Origin: Opitutia bacterium
GTDB lineage: Bacteria; Verrucomicrobiota; Verrucomicrobiia; Opitutales; UBA953
Assembly (NCBI GenBank): GCA_021204635.1
Contig: JAJPZB010000099.1
Coordinates: 1-11,875, forward strand
Length of the DNA stretch: 11,875 nucleotides
Direction: 5' to 3'
Positions 1 to 5,778 of the stretch are shown here, piece by piece; within the stretch, counting starts at the first letter, position 1, and each line of letters starts with the position of its first letter. Under the pieces are notes generated by a model that was not told where the DNA came from, ran no database searches, and saw only the letters and a program-made list of their open reading frames with translations. The position numbers and the translations under genes are program-made.

Positions 1-152
1 GTCTTCCCGCGCTTAGTCGCGTGCGCATAAGTGCCGCGTTCTGATTACTCTTCGCGCTCCCGTCACTTTCCTGAATTGCGGAAATGTCAGGCGAAAAAGA
101 ATGCGTTTGCCCGTTGTCGCGGCTCGTTATTCGCGTGGAAACGTGGTAATAT

Positions 153-156
153 GGAG
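153..156 (+). promoter_or_regulatory. Ribosome binding site deciding the folC start
   Basis: GGAG lies 7 nt before ATG 164. It favours this start over the in-frame ATG at 101. An extended -10-like string (TGGTAATAT, 144-152) overlaps it. If that were the promoter the transcript would start about at the ATG, so the two readings conflict, and I prefer the ribosome binding site. Confidence 0.5.
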
Positions 157-163
157 CGCATTT

Positions 164-1465
164 ATGACGCACGCGGAAACCATTGCAGAGCTTTGTTCGC
201 TAAGGAACCACGGGAGCAAATTCGGGATTGACCGCATGCGCGGATTTGCCGCCGCGCTCGGCTCGCCGCAGCAGGCGTTTCCGTGCATTCACCTCGCCGG
301 CACAAACGGGAAGGGCTCGACCGCCGCGATGTTGGAAGCGATTTTGCGCGGAAGCGGCTTGCGGGTTGGGCTCTACACTTCGCCGCACCTCGTGAAACTC
401 GGCGAGCGCGTGCAGGTGAACCGCGTGCCGCTTTCCGACGCGCAAATCTGCGATTACGCGGCGGCGCTCTACGATGTCGCGAAGAAATTTGGCGTGCCGG
501 GCGACGAGGATTATCCGTCGTTTTTCGAGTTCATGACCGCGATGGCGTTTTCGCATTTCAAGCGCGAACGCTGCGACGCGGCGGTGATAGAAACAGGCCT
601 CGGCGGGCGGCTCGACGCGACAAATATTCTCGCGCCGAATGTCTGCGTGATTACGTCGATCGGGCTCGACCACTGCGAAATGCTCGGCGACAGCATAGAA
701 AAAATCGCGGCAGAGAAGGCGGGGATTATCAAAAACGGCGTGCCCGTCGTGATGGGCGTCGTTCCCGAGGCGGCGGAAAATGTGATTCGGCGCGTCGCGC
801 GCGAACGCAGTGCGCCGGTGATTTCCGCGCGGGAAAAATTTGGCGCGGACATAAAAAATTTCCCCGAGACAAATTTGCGCGGCGACCACCAACGCAGAAA
901 TGCGGCGGCGGCAAAGCTCGCGGCGGAGGCGTTTTTTGCCGCAACAATGCGGAACGTTCCCGCCGGTATCGATGGGTTTTTGCAAAATGTGAATTGGGCG
1001 GCGCGCTGGGATACCCGCGTGTTGTCGGACGGGCAAACCCTCGTCATCGATGTCGCGCACAATGCCGAATGTGCCGTCGTCTTGGGCGAGATGCTGAAAG
1101 CCGATTTCGCCACCACAAAGGCGAAGCCGACCGTTGTTTGTGGCGTCCTCGGCATTGCGCGGGCGCGCCCGATTTTGCGCACCATCGCGGATTTTGCGGC
1201 GAAGATTGTTCTCGTGCGGCCCGCGCAGGATCGCGCGTGCACTCTCGCGGAGTTGCGCTCGTGCATTCCTGCGGATTTCGCCGGCGAGATCGAGGAATCG
1301 TCTGTTGCGAGATTATTCCCGCGGGCGAATTTCTGCTCGGAAAAACCGGCGAACGGCGGGAAGGTCATTGTTGCGGGCTCGTGCTACCTCGCAGGCGAAG
1401 TATTGGCAGCTCTTTCCGGCACGCCGACCGAGCCCTGCGACTTGCTCCAAGACAAACTCCGCTGA
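164..1465 (+). CDS. folC: Bifunctional dihydrofolate synthase / folylpolyglutamate synthase
   Basis: This cytoplasmic Mur-ligase-family enzyme uses ATP to join glutamate to dihydropteroate and then adds further glutamates to folates. The predicted protein is 433 residues, the usual length for FolC. Visible motifs, in order, are the P-loop GTNGKGS at residues 46-52, the YTSPHL segment shortly after it, ETGLGGRLDATN, the catalytic-region string SIGLDHCEMLG followed by EKAGIIK, GDHQRRNAAAA, and DVAHNAE in the C-terminal domain. I chose ATG 164 because GGAG at 153-156 lies 7 nt upstream and the family's N-terminus starts about there. An in-frame ATG at 101 would add 21 residues with no family resemblance. 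Whether it has one or both activities cannot be read from sequence, but no second folC paralogue is seen here. The gene is followed directly by repeats. It has no evident functional link to the metal genes downstream. Confidence 0.95.
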   Translation: MTHAETIAELCSLRNHGSKFGIDRMRGFAAALGSPQQAFPCIHLAGTNGKGSTAAMLEAILRGSGLRVGLYTSPHLVKLGERVQVNRVPLSDAQICDYAAALYDVAKKFGVPGDEDYPSFFEFMTAMAFSHFKRERCDAAVIETGLGGRLDATNILAPNVCVITSIGLDHCEMLGDSIEKIAAEKAGIIKNGVPVVMGVVPEAAENVIRRVARERSAPVISAREKFGADIKNFPETNLRGDHQRRNAAAAKLAAEAFFAATMRNVPAGIDGFLQNVNWAARWDTRVLSDGQTLVIDVAHNAECAVVLGEMLKADFATTKAKPTVVCGVLGIARARPILRTIADFAAKIVLVRPAQDRACTLAELRSCIPADFAGEIEESSVARLFPRANFCSEKPANGGKVIVAGSCYLAGEVLAALSGTPTEPCDLLQDKLR

Positions 1466-1473
1466 GCACCATC

Positions 1474-1640
1474 GTTGCCACCACCAACCCGCCACCACTA
1501 ACCCAATCGCCACCACCATGGCGGCGCTGCAGGATTTGGGTTGGTGGTGACGACGGGTTAGTGGCGGGATTGGGGTCGGTGGTGGCGGGTTGGAGGTGAG
1601 GACTTGGTTTCGTTGCAGCGGGTTGGTGGTGGCGAACTAC
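1474..1640. repeat. Intergenic repeat array after folC (C-rich then G-rich)
   Basis: The stretch 1466-1821 has no credible gene. Its first part holds about three copies of a C-rich unit resembling CACCACCAACCC (1474-1520), then several copies of the complement, GGGTTGGTGGTG and variants such as GGGTTAGTGG (1538-1640). The orientation switch makes the two halves self-complementary. The same units recur at 4741-4945, 5062-5240 and after 11725. Open frames that cross the array are low-complexity and look non-coding. Confidence 0.85.
1481..1564 (+). other. Long imperfect hairpin formed by opposed repeat units
   Basis: Bases 1493-1508 (CACCACTAACCCAATC) pair with 1533-1549 (GATTTGGGTTGGTGGTG), apart from a bulge and a wobble. 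Outside this, 1481-1491 pairs with 1554-1564 with one mismatch. The result is a stem of roughly 27 pairs with a 24-nt loop that starts 15 nt after the folC stop. No T-tract follows, so it does not look like a standard intrinsic terminator. It could still stabilise or end the folC transcript. Confidence 0.55.
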
Positions 1641-1641
1641 T

Positions 1642-1764
1642 CGCGCATGCAATGCGTAATTCTCCCGCTAAGTTAGCGGGAGGGGACCACGTTAGTGGTG
1701 AGGGAGTGTGTTCGTGGAACGACACCTGACTTTGCTCCCCGCCACCAACCCAACCGCCACCACC
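1642..1764 (+). repeat. Structured palindromic repeat element, copy 1
   Basis: The core is an inverted repeat at 1662-1682 with 10-bp arms (CTCCCGCTAA and TTAGCGGGAG) around one base. A second small hairpin follows at 1686-1699 (ACCAC, loop GTTA, GTGGT), then TGACTTTGCTCC and two C-rich array units ending at 1764. An inverted copy lies at 4926-5043. From the palindrome onward I count by eye 77 of 81 identical bases, leaving out one variable 18-22-nt segment. It has no open frame of interest. It could be a REP- or MITE-like element or a structured RNA. Confidence 0.75.
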
Positions 1765-1796
1765 GTTGCGGCAGAAAAAGCTTGCGTCGCGCTGTA

Positions 1797-1820
1797 ATAG
1801 GTTATACCCCTATGCCCTAT
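1797..1820 (+). promoter_or_regulatory. Candidate CsoR operator before csoR
   Basis: The C-tract ATACCCCTAT (1804-1813) is an inverted ATA/TAT pair around four C. A further ATAGG (1797-1801) lies on its left and a second CCTAT (1816-1820) on its right. CsoR/RcnR/FrmR-family repressors are known to bind short G- or C-tracts flanked by A/T inverted repeats. The site ends one base before the csoR ATG, where a bound repressor would block initiation. The -35/-10 elements are not clear, so this rests on position and resemblance. Confidence 0.5.
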
Positions 1821-1821
1821 C

Positions 1822-2109
1822 ATGAAAAAGGCACAGCATTCGCATTGCCGCTCTGCGGAGACCAAGACCAAGCTGATTGCTCGGCTCAGGAAAATAGAAG
1901 GGCAGACCCGCGCCATCGAGAAAATGATCGAGGACGACAGGGCGTGCATCGACATCTTGCGGCTGATTGCCTCGGTCTCGGGTGCGTTGCGCGGGATTTG
2001 GGCTGAGACGCTCAACGATCACCTGAAAGGCTGCATCCGCGAATCGCTTGAAAACCACGACGACTCGCTCGTCGATGAGTTGGTCGAACACCTCAAAAAA
2101 ATCAAATAA
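1822..2109 (+). CDS. csoR: CsoR-type metal-sensing transcriptional repressor
   Basis: This 95-residue protein belongs to the DUF156 family (CsoR/RcnR/FrmR), all-helical repressors that leave DNA when an inducer binds. Family motifs include RLRKIEGQTRAIEKMI near residues 21-36, CIDILRLIASV starting at 42, and the C-terminal HLKGC. Cys42, His67 and Cys71 have the spacing (25 and 4) of the Cu(I) ligands Cys36, His61 and Cys65 in mycobacterial CsoR, which argues for copper rather than nickel or formaldehyde. The N-terminus also carries HSHC (6-9), which could add a ligand. The family usually runs 85-120 residues. No Shine-Dalgarno sequence precedes ATG 1822, and the C-tract operator candidate abuts it. 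The ATPase gene starts 27 bp after the stop, so the two are probably one operon under self-repression. Another thiophilic or stress signal remains possible. Confidence 0.88.
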   Translation: MKKAQHSHCRSAETKTKLIARLRKIEGQTRAIEKMIEDDRACIDILRLIASVSGALRGIWAETLNDHLKGCIRESLENHDDSLVDELVEHLKKIK

Positions 2110-2136
2110 ACGGAGACGCCGCAGAGGCGAACAACC

Positions 2137-4308
2137 ATGTCTGATTGTTGCAAAAAAAGTCACCACAAACACCACGACCACAATCGCGCCGACCACAGTT
2201 GCTACCGCGACAGTTGCGAGCACAACGATTGTTGCCACCACCAACCCGCCGTTGGTCCCTGCGGGAAATCGTGCTGCGACAACGAAACTCGCGCCGCCTG
2301 CGAAAGCGCCGGAACCACTTGCTCCTGCTGCGGCGGAACCAAAAGTGCTACGGCAATGGAACTCGCGCTGCCGTTTATTTTCATTTCCCTCGCGGGCATT
2401 GTTGCGAGCTTCGGGATTTCGCATTTTGACTTCAATTTCCCCGGGTTCCCATTGAGCGATCCGGCGTGGATTGCCGTGATTTTGTGCGGTGTGCCGATTA
2501 TCCGCGAAGGCTTCACAAATTTCTTTGTAAAGAAAAAAATCACGAGCGCGTTGCTCGTCTCTGTGGCGATTTTCGCCTCTCTTGGGCTGCAATTTTTCAT
2601 CACGTTTTCCGGAGTTTCCGGCGACATGCACGGCCACGACAGCTACATTTTTGCCGCCGGCGAAATCGCGTTTTTGATGGCTCTCGGCGAATGGCTTGAA
2701 GATCGGACCGTGAAAAAAGCCCGCGCCGGCGTCGAAAATCTCATAAAAATTACTCCGAAAAAGGCGCTCTTGGTTCGCGACAATGGCGAGACGGAAGAAG
2801 TGCCCGTGGAGCAATTGCGCGTTGGCGACCGCGTGCGGGTGCGCCCCAGCGATTCGATTCCGGCAGACGGCGAAGTCGTCGAGGGCGCGAGCTCCGTGGA
2901 TCAATCGAGCATGACCGGCGAAAGCCTTCCGGTTGACAAAGCCGCCGGCGACGCCGTTTTTGCCGGCACGCAAAATCTCTCCGGCTCGCTCCTCATCCGC
3001 GTGTCAAAGCGCTCCGGCGATTCCGCGATTTCGCGGCTGATCGAATACGTGAAAAACGCCGAACAACGCAAGGCCCCGATTCAGCGCACGGCGGACAAGT
3101 GGGCGGCGAAAATCGTTCCCGCAGCAATAATTTGCGCGATCCTCGTGTTCCTCCTCTCGTTCTTTATTTTGGACGTCGGGACGAAGGAATCCGTGAAGCG
3201 CGGCGTGACAATTCTCGTCGTGTTTTGCCCGTGCGCATTCGCCCTCGCGACGCCAACCGCGATTGCGGCAGGGATTGGGAATGCCGCGCGAAACGGCATT
3301 TTGATAAAAAGCGGCGACGCTCTCGAGAAGCTTTGCTCGATTAAAAAAGTCGTTTTCGACAAGACGGGGACACTGACAAAGGCGGAATTGCGCGTGGAAA
3401 AAATTATCGCGACGGGGAAATTTTCCGATGAAAAACTCTTGAAATTCTGCGCGGCGGCAGAGCGGCATTCCCAACACCCGATCGCAAAAGCGATTACGGA
3501 CGAGGAAAAGAAAAGGTTTGGCGGCGACAAAAATGCGCAGGTTGTCGCCAAGAATGTCGCGGCGAAAAACGGCGTCGGGATTTCCTGCGAAATCGACGGC
3601 GCGAAAATCGACATTTGCTCTCGCCGCGCGTTTGAGGCTTCGGGAATGGCGTTCTCGCGCGAGATGAAAGACTTTGTTGCGTCGCGCTCGGCGGCTGGCG
3701 AAATCCCCGTCATTGTCGCCGCAGACGGAGCTCTCGCGGGCATAATCACGCTCTCCGACACGCTGAAAGAAGAGGCGGCGACGACAATCTCCGCGCTCAA
3801 AACCGGCGGATATCGCACCGTCATGCTCACCGGCGACAATGCCTCCGCCGCGAAAAGCTTCGGCGCGCGTGTCGGCGTTGACGAAATTTTTTCCGAGCAA
3901 TTGCCCGAGGGCAAGGCGACGACAATTGCCACGCTGCGCGACGGCGGAAAATCCCCAGTGCTCATGGTCGGCGACGGCGTGAACGACGCTCCGGCGCTCG
4001 TTTCCGCAGATTGCTCGGTCGCGATGGGCGCGCTCGGCTCGGAACTCGCTGTGGAGACGGCAGAAATCGCGCTTTTGAACGACAAGATCCTGCTTGTCCC
4101 CGTGCTTTTGAAATTCGCAAAATCTGTGTTGCGGACGATTCACTGCAACTTCGTGATTTCGATTTGCATAAACAGCGCAGCCGTGGTTTTGAGCGCGAGC
4201 GGGATTTTGGATCCGGTGTCGGGCGCCTTCGTGCACAACGCGTCGTCGCTCATTGTCGTGCTGAATTCCGCGTCGCTGCTGGCGCGAAAGCTGCAACAAT
4301 CTCTGTAA
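2137..4308 (+). CDS. Heavy-metal-exporting P1B-type ATPase (copper likely, specificity uncertain)
   Basis: This 723-residue inner-membrane pump uses ATP to export soft metal ions. Residues 1-70 form a Cys/His-rich tail (13 Cys and 9 His in the first 65) in place of a CxxC heavy-metal domain. Two hydrophobic segments follow (about 74-125), then a further pair ending in GEWLEDR. Core motifs are TGES (260-263) in the actuator domain, CPC (364-366) in M4, DKTGT with phospho-acceptor Asp408, His447-Pro448 of the nucleotide domain, LTGDN, and GDGVNDAP from 612. M5 and M6 depart from the Cu(I) consensus: Ile678 replaces Tyr in the M5 YN pair, and M6 reads HNASS with His700 where MxxSS is expected. 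The CsoR-type neighbour suggests copper, but the M2 and M5/M6 details also fit a Zn/Cd-like or separate subgroup. AGAGG at 2123-2127 supports ATG 2137. Confidence 0.92.
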   Translation: MSDCCKKSHHKHHDHNRADHSCYRDSCEHNDCCHHQPAVGPCGKSCCDNETRAACESAGTTCSCCGGTKSATAMELALPFIFISLAGIVASFGISHFDFNFPGFPLSDPAWIAVILCGVPIIREGFTNFFVKKKITSALLVSVAIFASLGLQFFITFSGVSGDMHGHDSYIFAAGEIAFLMALGEWLEDRTVKKARAGVENLIKITPKKALLVRDNGETEEVPVEQLRVGDRVRVRPSDSIPADGEVVEGASSVDQSSMTGESLPVDKAAGDAVFAGTQNLSGSLLIRVSKRSGDSAISRLIEYVKNAEQRKAPIQRTADKWAAKIVPAAIICAILVFLLSFFILDVGTKESVKRGVTILVVFCPCAFALATPTAIAAGIGNAARNGILIKSGDALEKLCSIKKVVFDKTGTLTKAELRVEKIIATGKFSDEKLLKFCAAAERHSQHPIAKAITDEEKKRFGGDKNAQVVAKNVAAKNGVGISCEIDGAKIDICSRRAFEASGMAFSREMKDFVASRSAAGEIPVIVAADGALAGIITLSDTLKEEAATTISALKTGGYRTVMLTGDNASAAKSFGARVGVDEIFSEQLPEGKATTIATLRDGGKSPVLMVGDGVNDAPALVSADCSVAMGALGSELAVETAEIALLNDKILLVPVLLKFAKSVLRTIHCNFVISICINSAAVVLSASGILDPVSGAFVHNASSLIVVLNSASLLARKLQQSL

Positions 4309-4327
4309 ATTTGTTTGAGCAGGCGCA

Positions 4328-4368
4328 GGGCGTTCTCGCGAAAAAAATTGCGGGAACGCTCGCGTTTT
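4328..4368 (+). terminator. Possible intrinsic terminator after the ATPase gene
   Basis: GCGTTCTCGC (4330-4339) pairs with GCGGGAACGC (4350-4359) with one mismatch. The loop is A-rich (4340-4349), and TTTT follows at 4365-4368, 5 nt after the stem. It sits 20 nt after the ATPase stop. The T-run is short, so it may only lower read-through into the small downstream gene. Confidence 0.45.
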
Positions 4369-4396
4369 GTGGCGATTTTTTGAAAATCTTTCCGCC

Positions 4397-4735
4397 ATGT
4401 CCGAGAAAACAGAAAATGCCGTGAAAATTTTCCATGCCGCGCCGGATTTTTATAATTGCGCGCAGGCCGTTGCCGCGAGTTGCGGGCGAGCGGATTTGCT
4501 TGACAAGATGAAGCTTTGTGGTGGCGGGCGAGCGCCGAGTGGGCTTTGTGGTGCGCTCTATGCGGCAACACAGGTTTTGCCGCCGGAAAAATGCGCAGAG
4601 GCACGAGCGGCGTTTGTTGCGGCAAATGGCGCCGAGACTTGTGTCAAGCTGAAAAAGAATCCCAACATCAAGTGCGCAGACCGCGTCGCGAGCGCCGTTG
4701 CAATCGTCGAAAAAATTTCGCAGGCAGGAAAATAG
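4397..4735 (+). CDS. Small Cys-rich protein of the C_GCAxxG_C_C type (putative redox or metal protein)
   Basis: The 112-residue product has seven Cys (21, 29, 41, 51, 66, 82, 93), no signal peptide and no membrane segment. The pattern YNCAQAV (19-25), a glycine-rich CGGG near 41-44, LCGALYAA (50-57) and a late Cys before a final helix resembles the C_GCAxxG_C_C family. Those proteins are usually somewhat longer and are thought to be redox- or metal-active, but their reaction is not established. I take ATG 4397 because the family-like helix starts soon after it. An in-frame ATG at 4367 would add 10 residues reaching into the terminator-like hairpin. No Shine-Dalgarno sequence is visible at either. 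It follows the ATPase by 88 bp on the same strand, so a role in handling metal or thiol stress is an inference from position. Confidence 0.72.
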   Translation: MSEKTENAVKIFHAAPDFYNCAQAVAASCGRADLLDKMKLCGGGRAPSGLCGALYAATQVLPPEKCAEARAAFVAANGAETCVKLKKNPNIKCADRVASAVAIVEKISQAGK

Positions 4736-4740
4736 CGACT

Positions 4741-4945
4741 TGGTGGTGGCGCGGGTTGGTGGTGAGGATTTGGGTTGGTGGTGGAATAGGGGTCTATGGT
4801 GGGAAGCCGGGTTGGTGGCGGCGGTAAACTGCCACGATTGTTGTCACACGGATTTGTTCGCGACTAACGTCGCTCACGGCTGCGGTTGGTGGTGGTGGCA
4901 CGGGTTAGTGGTGAGGATTTGGGTTGGTGGTGGCGGTTGGGTTAG
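4741..4945. repeat. G-rich intergenic repeat array before the MarR gene
   Basis: The gene-free stretch 4736-5311 begins with units of GGGTTGGTGGTG plus about 6-7 variable bases, in two blocks (4741-4823 and 4884-4945), with periods of 17-19 bp. Variants include GGGTTAGTGGTG. Between the blocks, 4824-4883 is non-repetitive. It contains ACGATTGTTG (4834-4843), also found in the ATPase gene, and a small hairpin GCGAC-TAAC-GTCGC (4860-4873). No gene is supported here. Confidence 0.85.
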
Positions 4946-5043
4946 TGGCGAGGAGCAAAGTCAGGCGACGAACAACGGACACCCTCACCACTATCGTGAT
5001 CCCCTCCCGCTAACTTAGCGGGAGAATCGCGCATGGCTGCGCG
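4926..5043 (-). repeat. Structured palindromic repeat element, copy 2 (inverted)
   Basis: Read on the minus strand, this repeats the element at 1642-1764: the palindrome (5004-5024) comes first, then ATCAC-GATA-GTGGT, a variable piece, TGACTTTGCTCC and array units. In the second hairpin, C of copy 1 is T here and still pairs with G as a wobble, so the stem is kept in RNA. The variable segment is 4 nt shorter than in copy 1. Confidence 0.75.
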
Positions 5044-5061
5044 AATAATTCAAATCCAACC

Positions 5062-5240
5062 CACCACCAACCCAATTGTCACCACTAACCCCAAGTCTCA
5101 CCACTAACCCAACCCGCTACCACTAACCCAAATTTTCACCACCAACCCCAATTTTCACCACAAACCCAGCCCACCACCAACCCACCAATCTCACCACCAA
5201 TCCAAATCTCACCACCAATCCAATCCTCACCACCAACCCC
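5062..5240. repeat. C-rich repeat array upstream of the MarR promoter
   Basis: About ten units of CACCACCAACCC or variants (CACCACTAACCC, CACCACAAACCC, CACCACCAATCC), spaced 16-21 bp and mostly 18-19, are separated by short A/T-richer pieces such as AATTTT. The array is in the opposite orientation to the G-rich units at 4741-4945, with the palindromic element between them. It stops about 20 bp before the putative -35 box of the MarR gene. Confidence 0.88.
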
Positions 5241-5260
5241 TTGTTGTGGAAACATTTCTG

Positions 5261-5290
5261 TTGCAAACATGCTTTGCCGAATCAAATAAT
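5261..5290 (+). promoter_or_regulatory. Putative sigma-70-like promoter of the MarR-efflux operon
   Basis: TTGCAA (5261-5266) and AATAAT (5285-5290) are separated by 18 bp and match the -35 and -10 consensus at 4 and 5 of 6 positions. Transcription would begin near 5297, which excludes the in-frame GTG at 5246 as a start and favours ATG 5312. Confidence 0.45.
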
Positions 5291-5305
5291 TTGAGAAATC
5301 AAATT
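5288..5305. promoter_or_regulatory. Candidate MarR operator (inverted repeat)
   Basis: AATTTGA (5288-5294) and TCAAATT (5299-5305) are perfect 7-bp arms around GAAA. A third half-site, ATCAAAT (5281-5287), also occurs at 5298-5304. MarR proteins bind imperfect palindromes of about this size. The site overlaps the -10 box and the expected transcription start, as expected for autorepression. Confidence 0.55.
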
Positions 5306-5311
5306 GGCAAG

Positions 5312-5755
5312 ATGGCAACAGAGAGCGATATTCCCGCGTGGCAGCTGCTTTTCGAGGTGGCAAAGAGGATTCGTAAAAACGTCGCGAGATCAGAGAAATG
5401 GCTGATGGACAGGCACACGGTGGCGCAGGTGCGCACGTTTGAGGAGATCATGGGCTTTTATCCGGAGGGGGTGTCGCTTCGCGACTTGGCGAAGAGCCGC
5501 GGAATCACGGCGGGGACGGCGTCGGTCACGGTCAGTTCGTTGGTTGCCGCCGGCTTGGTTGCGAGGACGCGCGCCACGCATGATCGGCGCTCTGTGCGGC
5601 TTTTGCCCACGAAAAAGGCGTTGCGGCGCGAGGAAAAAATTGGCGAACTGTCGCGAGAATTTTTCGAGAAATCTCTTGCCGGAACGACGCCCGAAGAGCG
5701 TGAAAATTTCGTCAAATTATTGGGGAAAATGCTTGCCAATTTAAAAAATTCTTAA
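5312..5755 (+). CDS. MarR-family transcriptional regulator
   Basis: The 147-residue cytoplasmic DNA-binding protein is of typical MarR length. The winged helix-turn-helix shows SLRDLAKSRGIT (55-66), a recognition helix about residues 68-78 (GTASVTVSSLV), AAGLVART, and the wing motif DRRSVRL (91-97), matching the family's DxRxxxL. Helices at both ends would form the dimer interface. MarR proteins generally repress a neighbouring gene and release DNA on binding a small aromatic or other ligand. The gene starts the pump operon: the adaptor gene begins 23 bp after its stop, and an inverted repeat overlaps its -10 box, so it likely represses itself and the pump. ATG 5312 is preferred over the upstream GTG 5246, which lies before the putative promoter. 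The ligand cannot be inferred. Confidence 0.88.
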   Translation: MATESDIPAWQLLFEVAKRIRKNVARSEKWLMDRHTVAQVRTFEEIMGFYPEGVSLRDLAKSRGITAGTASVTVSSLVAAGLVARTRATHDRRSVRLLPTKKALRREEKIGELSREFFEKSLAGTTPEERENFVKLLGKMLANLKNS

Positions 5756-5778
5756 CTTTCAAAACGCTTTCAACATTT

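Noticed and set aside
1..163. 3' end of an upstream gene or an RNA gene before folC
   Set aside because: Short frames end at 30 and 44, but too little is visible to identify a product. No tRNA-like fold or convincing promoter was found.
200..1368. Long minus-strand open frames opposite folC
   Set aside because: They are shadows of a high-GC coding gene. Their Arg/His-rich translations show no family motif, while the + frame has complete FolC motifs.
4698..5018. Open frame running through the G-rich array with repeated Trp/Gly/Val peptides
   Set aside because: The open frame results from the repeat lacking stop codons. It overlaps the C_GCAxxG-type gene, its composition is low-complexity and it has no ribosome binding site.
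5062..5240. CRISPR array
   Set aside because: Repeats are short and degenerate (about 12 bp), the variable pieces are only about 6 bp, and no cas genes are present. It is a tandem or dispersed repeat.
5246..5311. Upstream GTG start extending MarR by 22 residues
   Set aside because: The extension would place the putative -35/-10 and operator inside the coding region and has no family resemblance. ATG 5312 gives the normal length.
5136..5363. Minus-strand open frame with GGEIWIGGEI-like repeats
   Set aside because: It is a translation of the C-rich array, overlaps the MarR promoter and start, and resembles no known protein.
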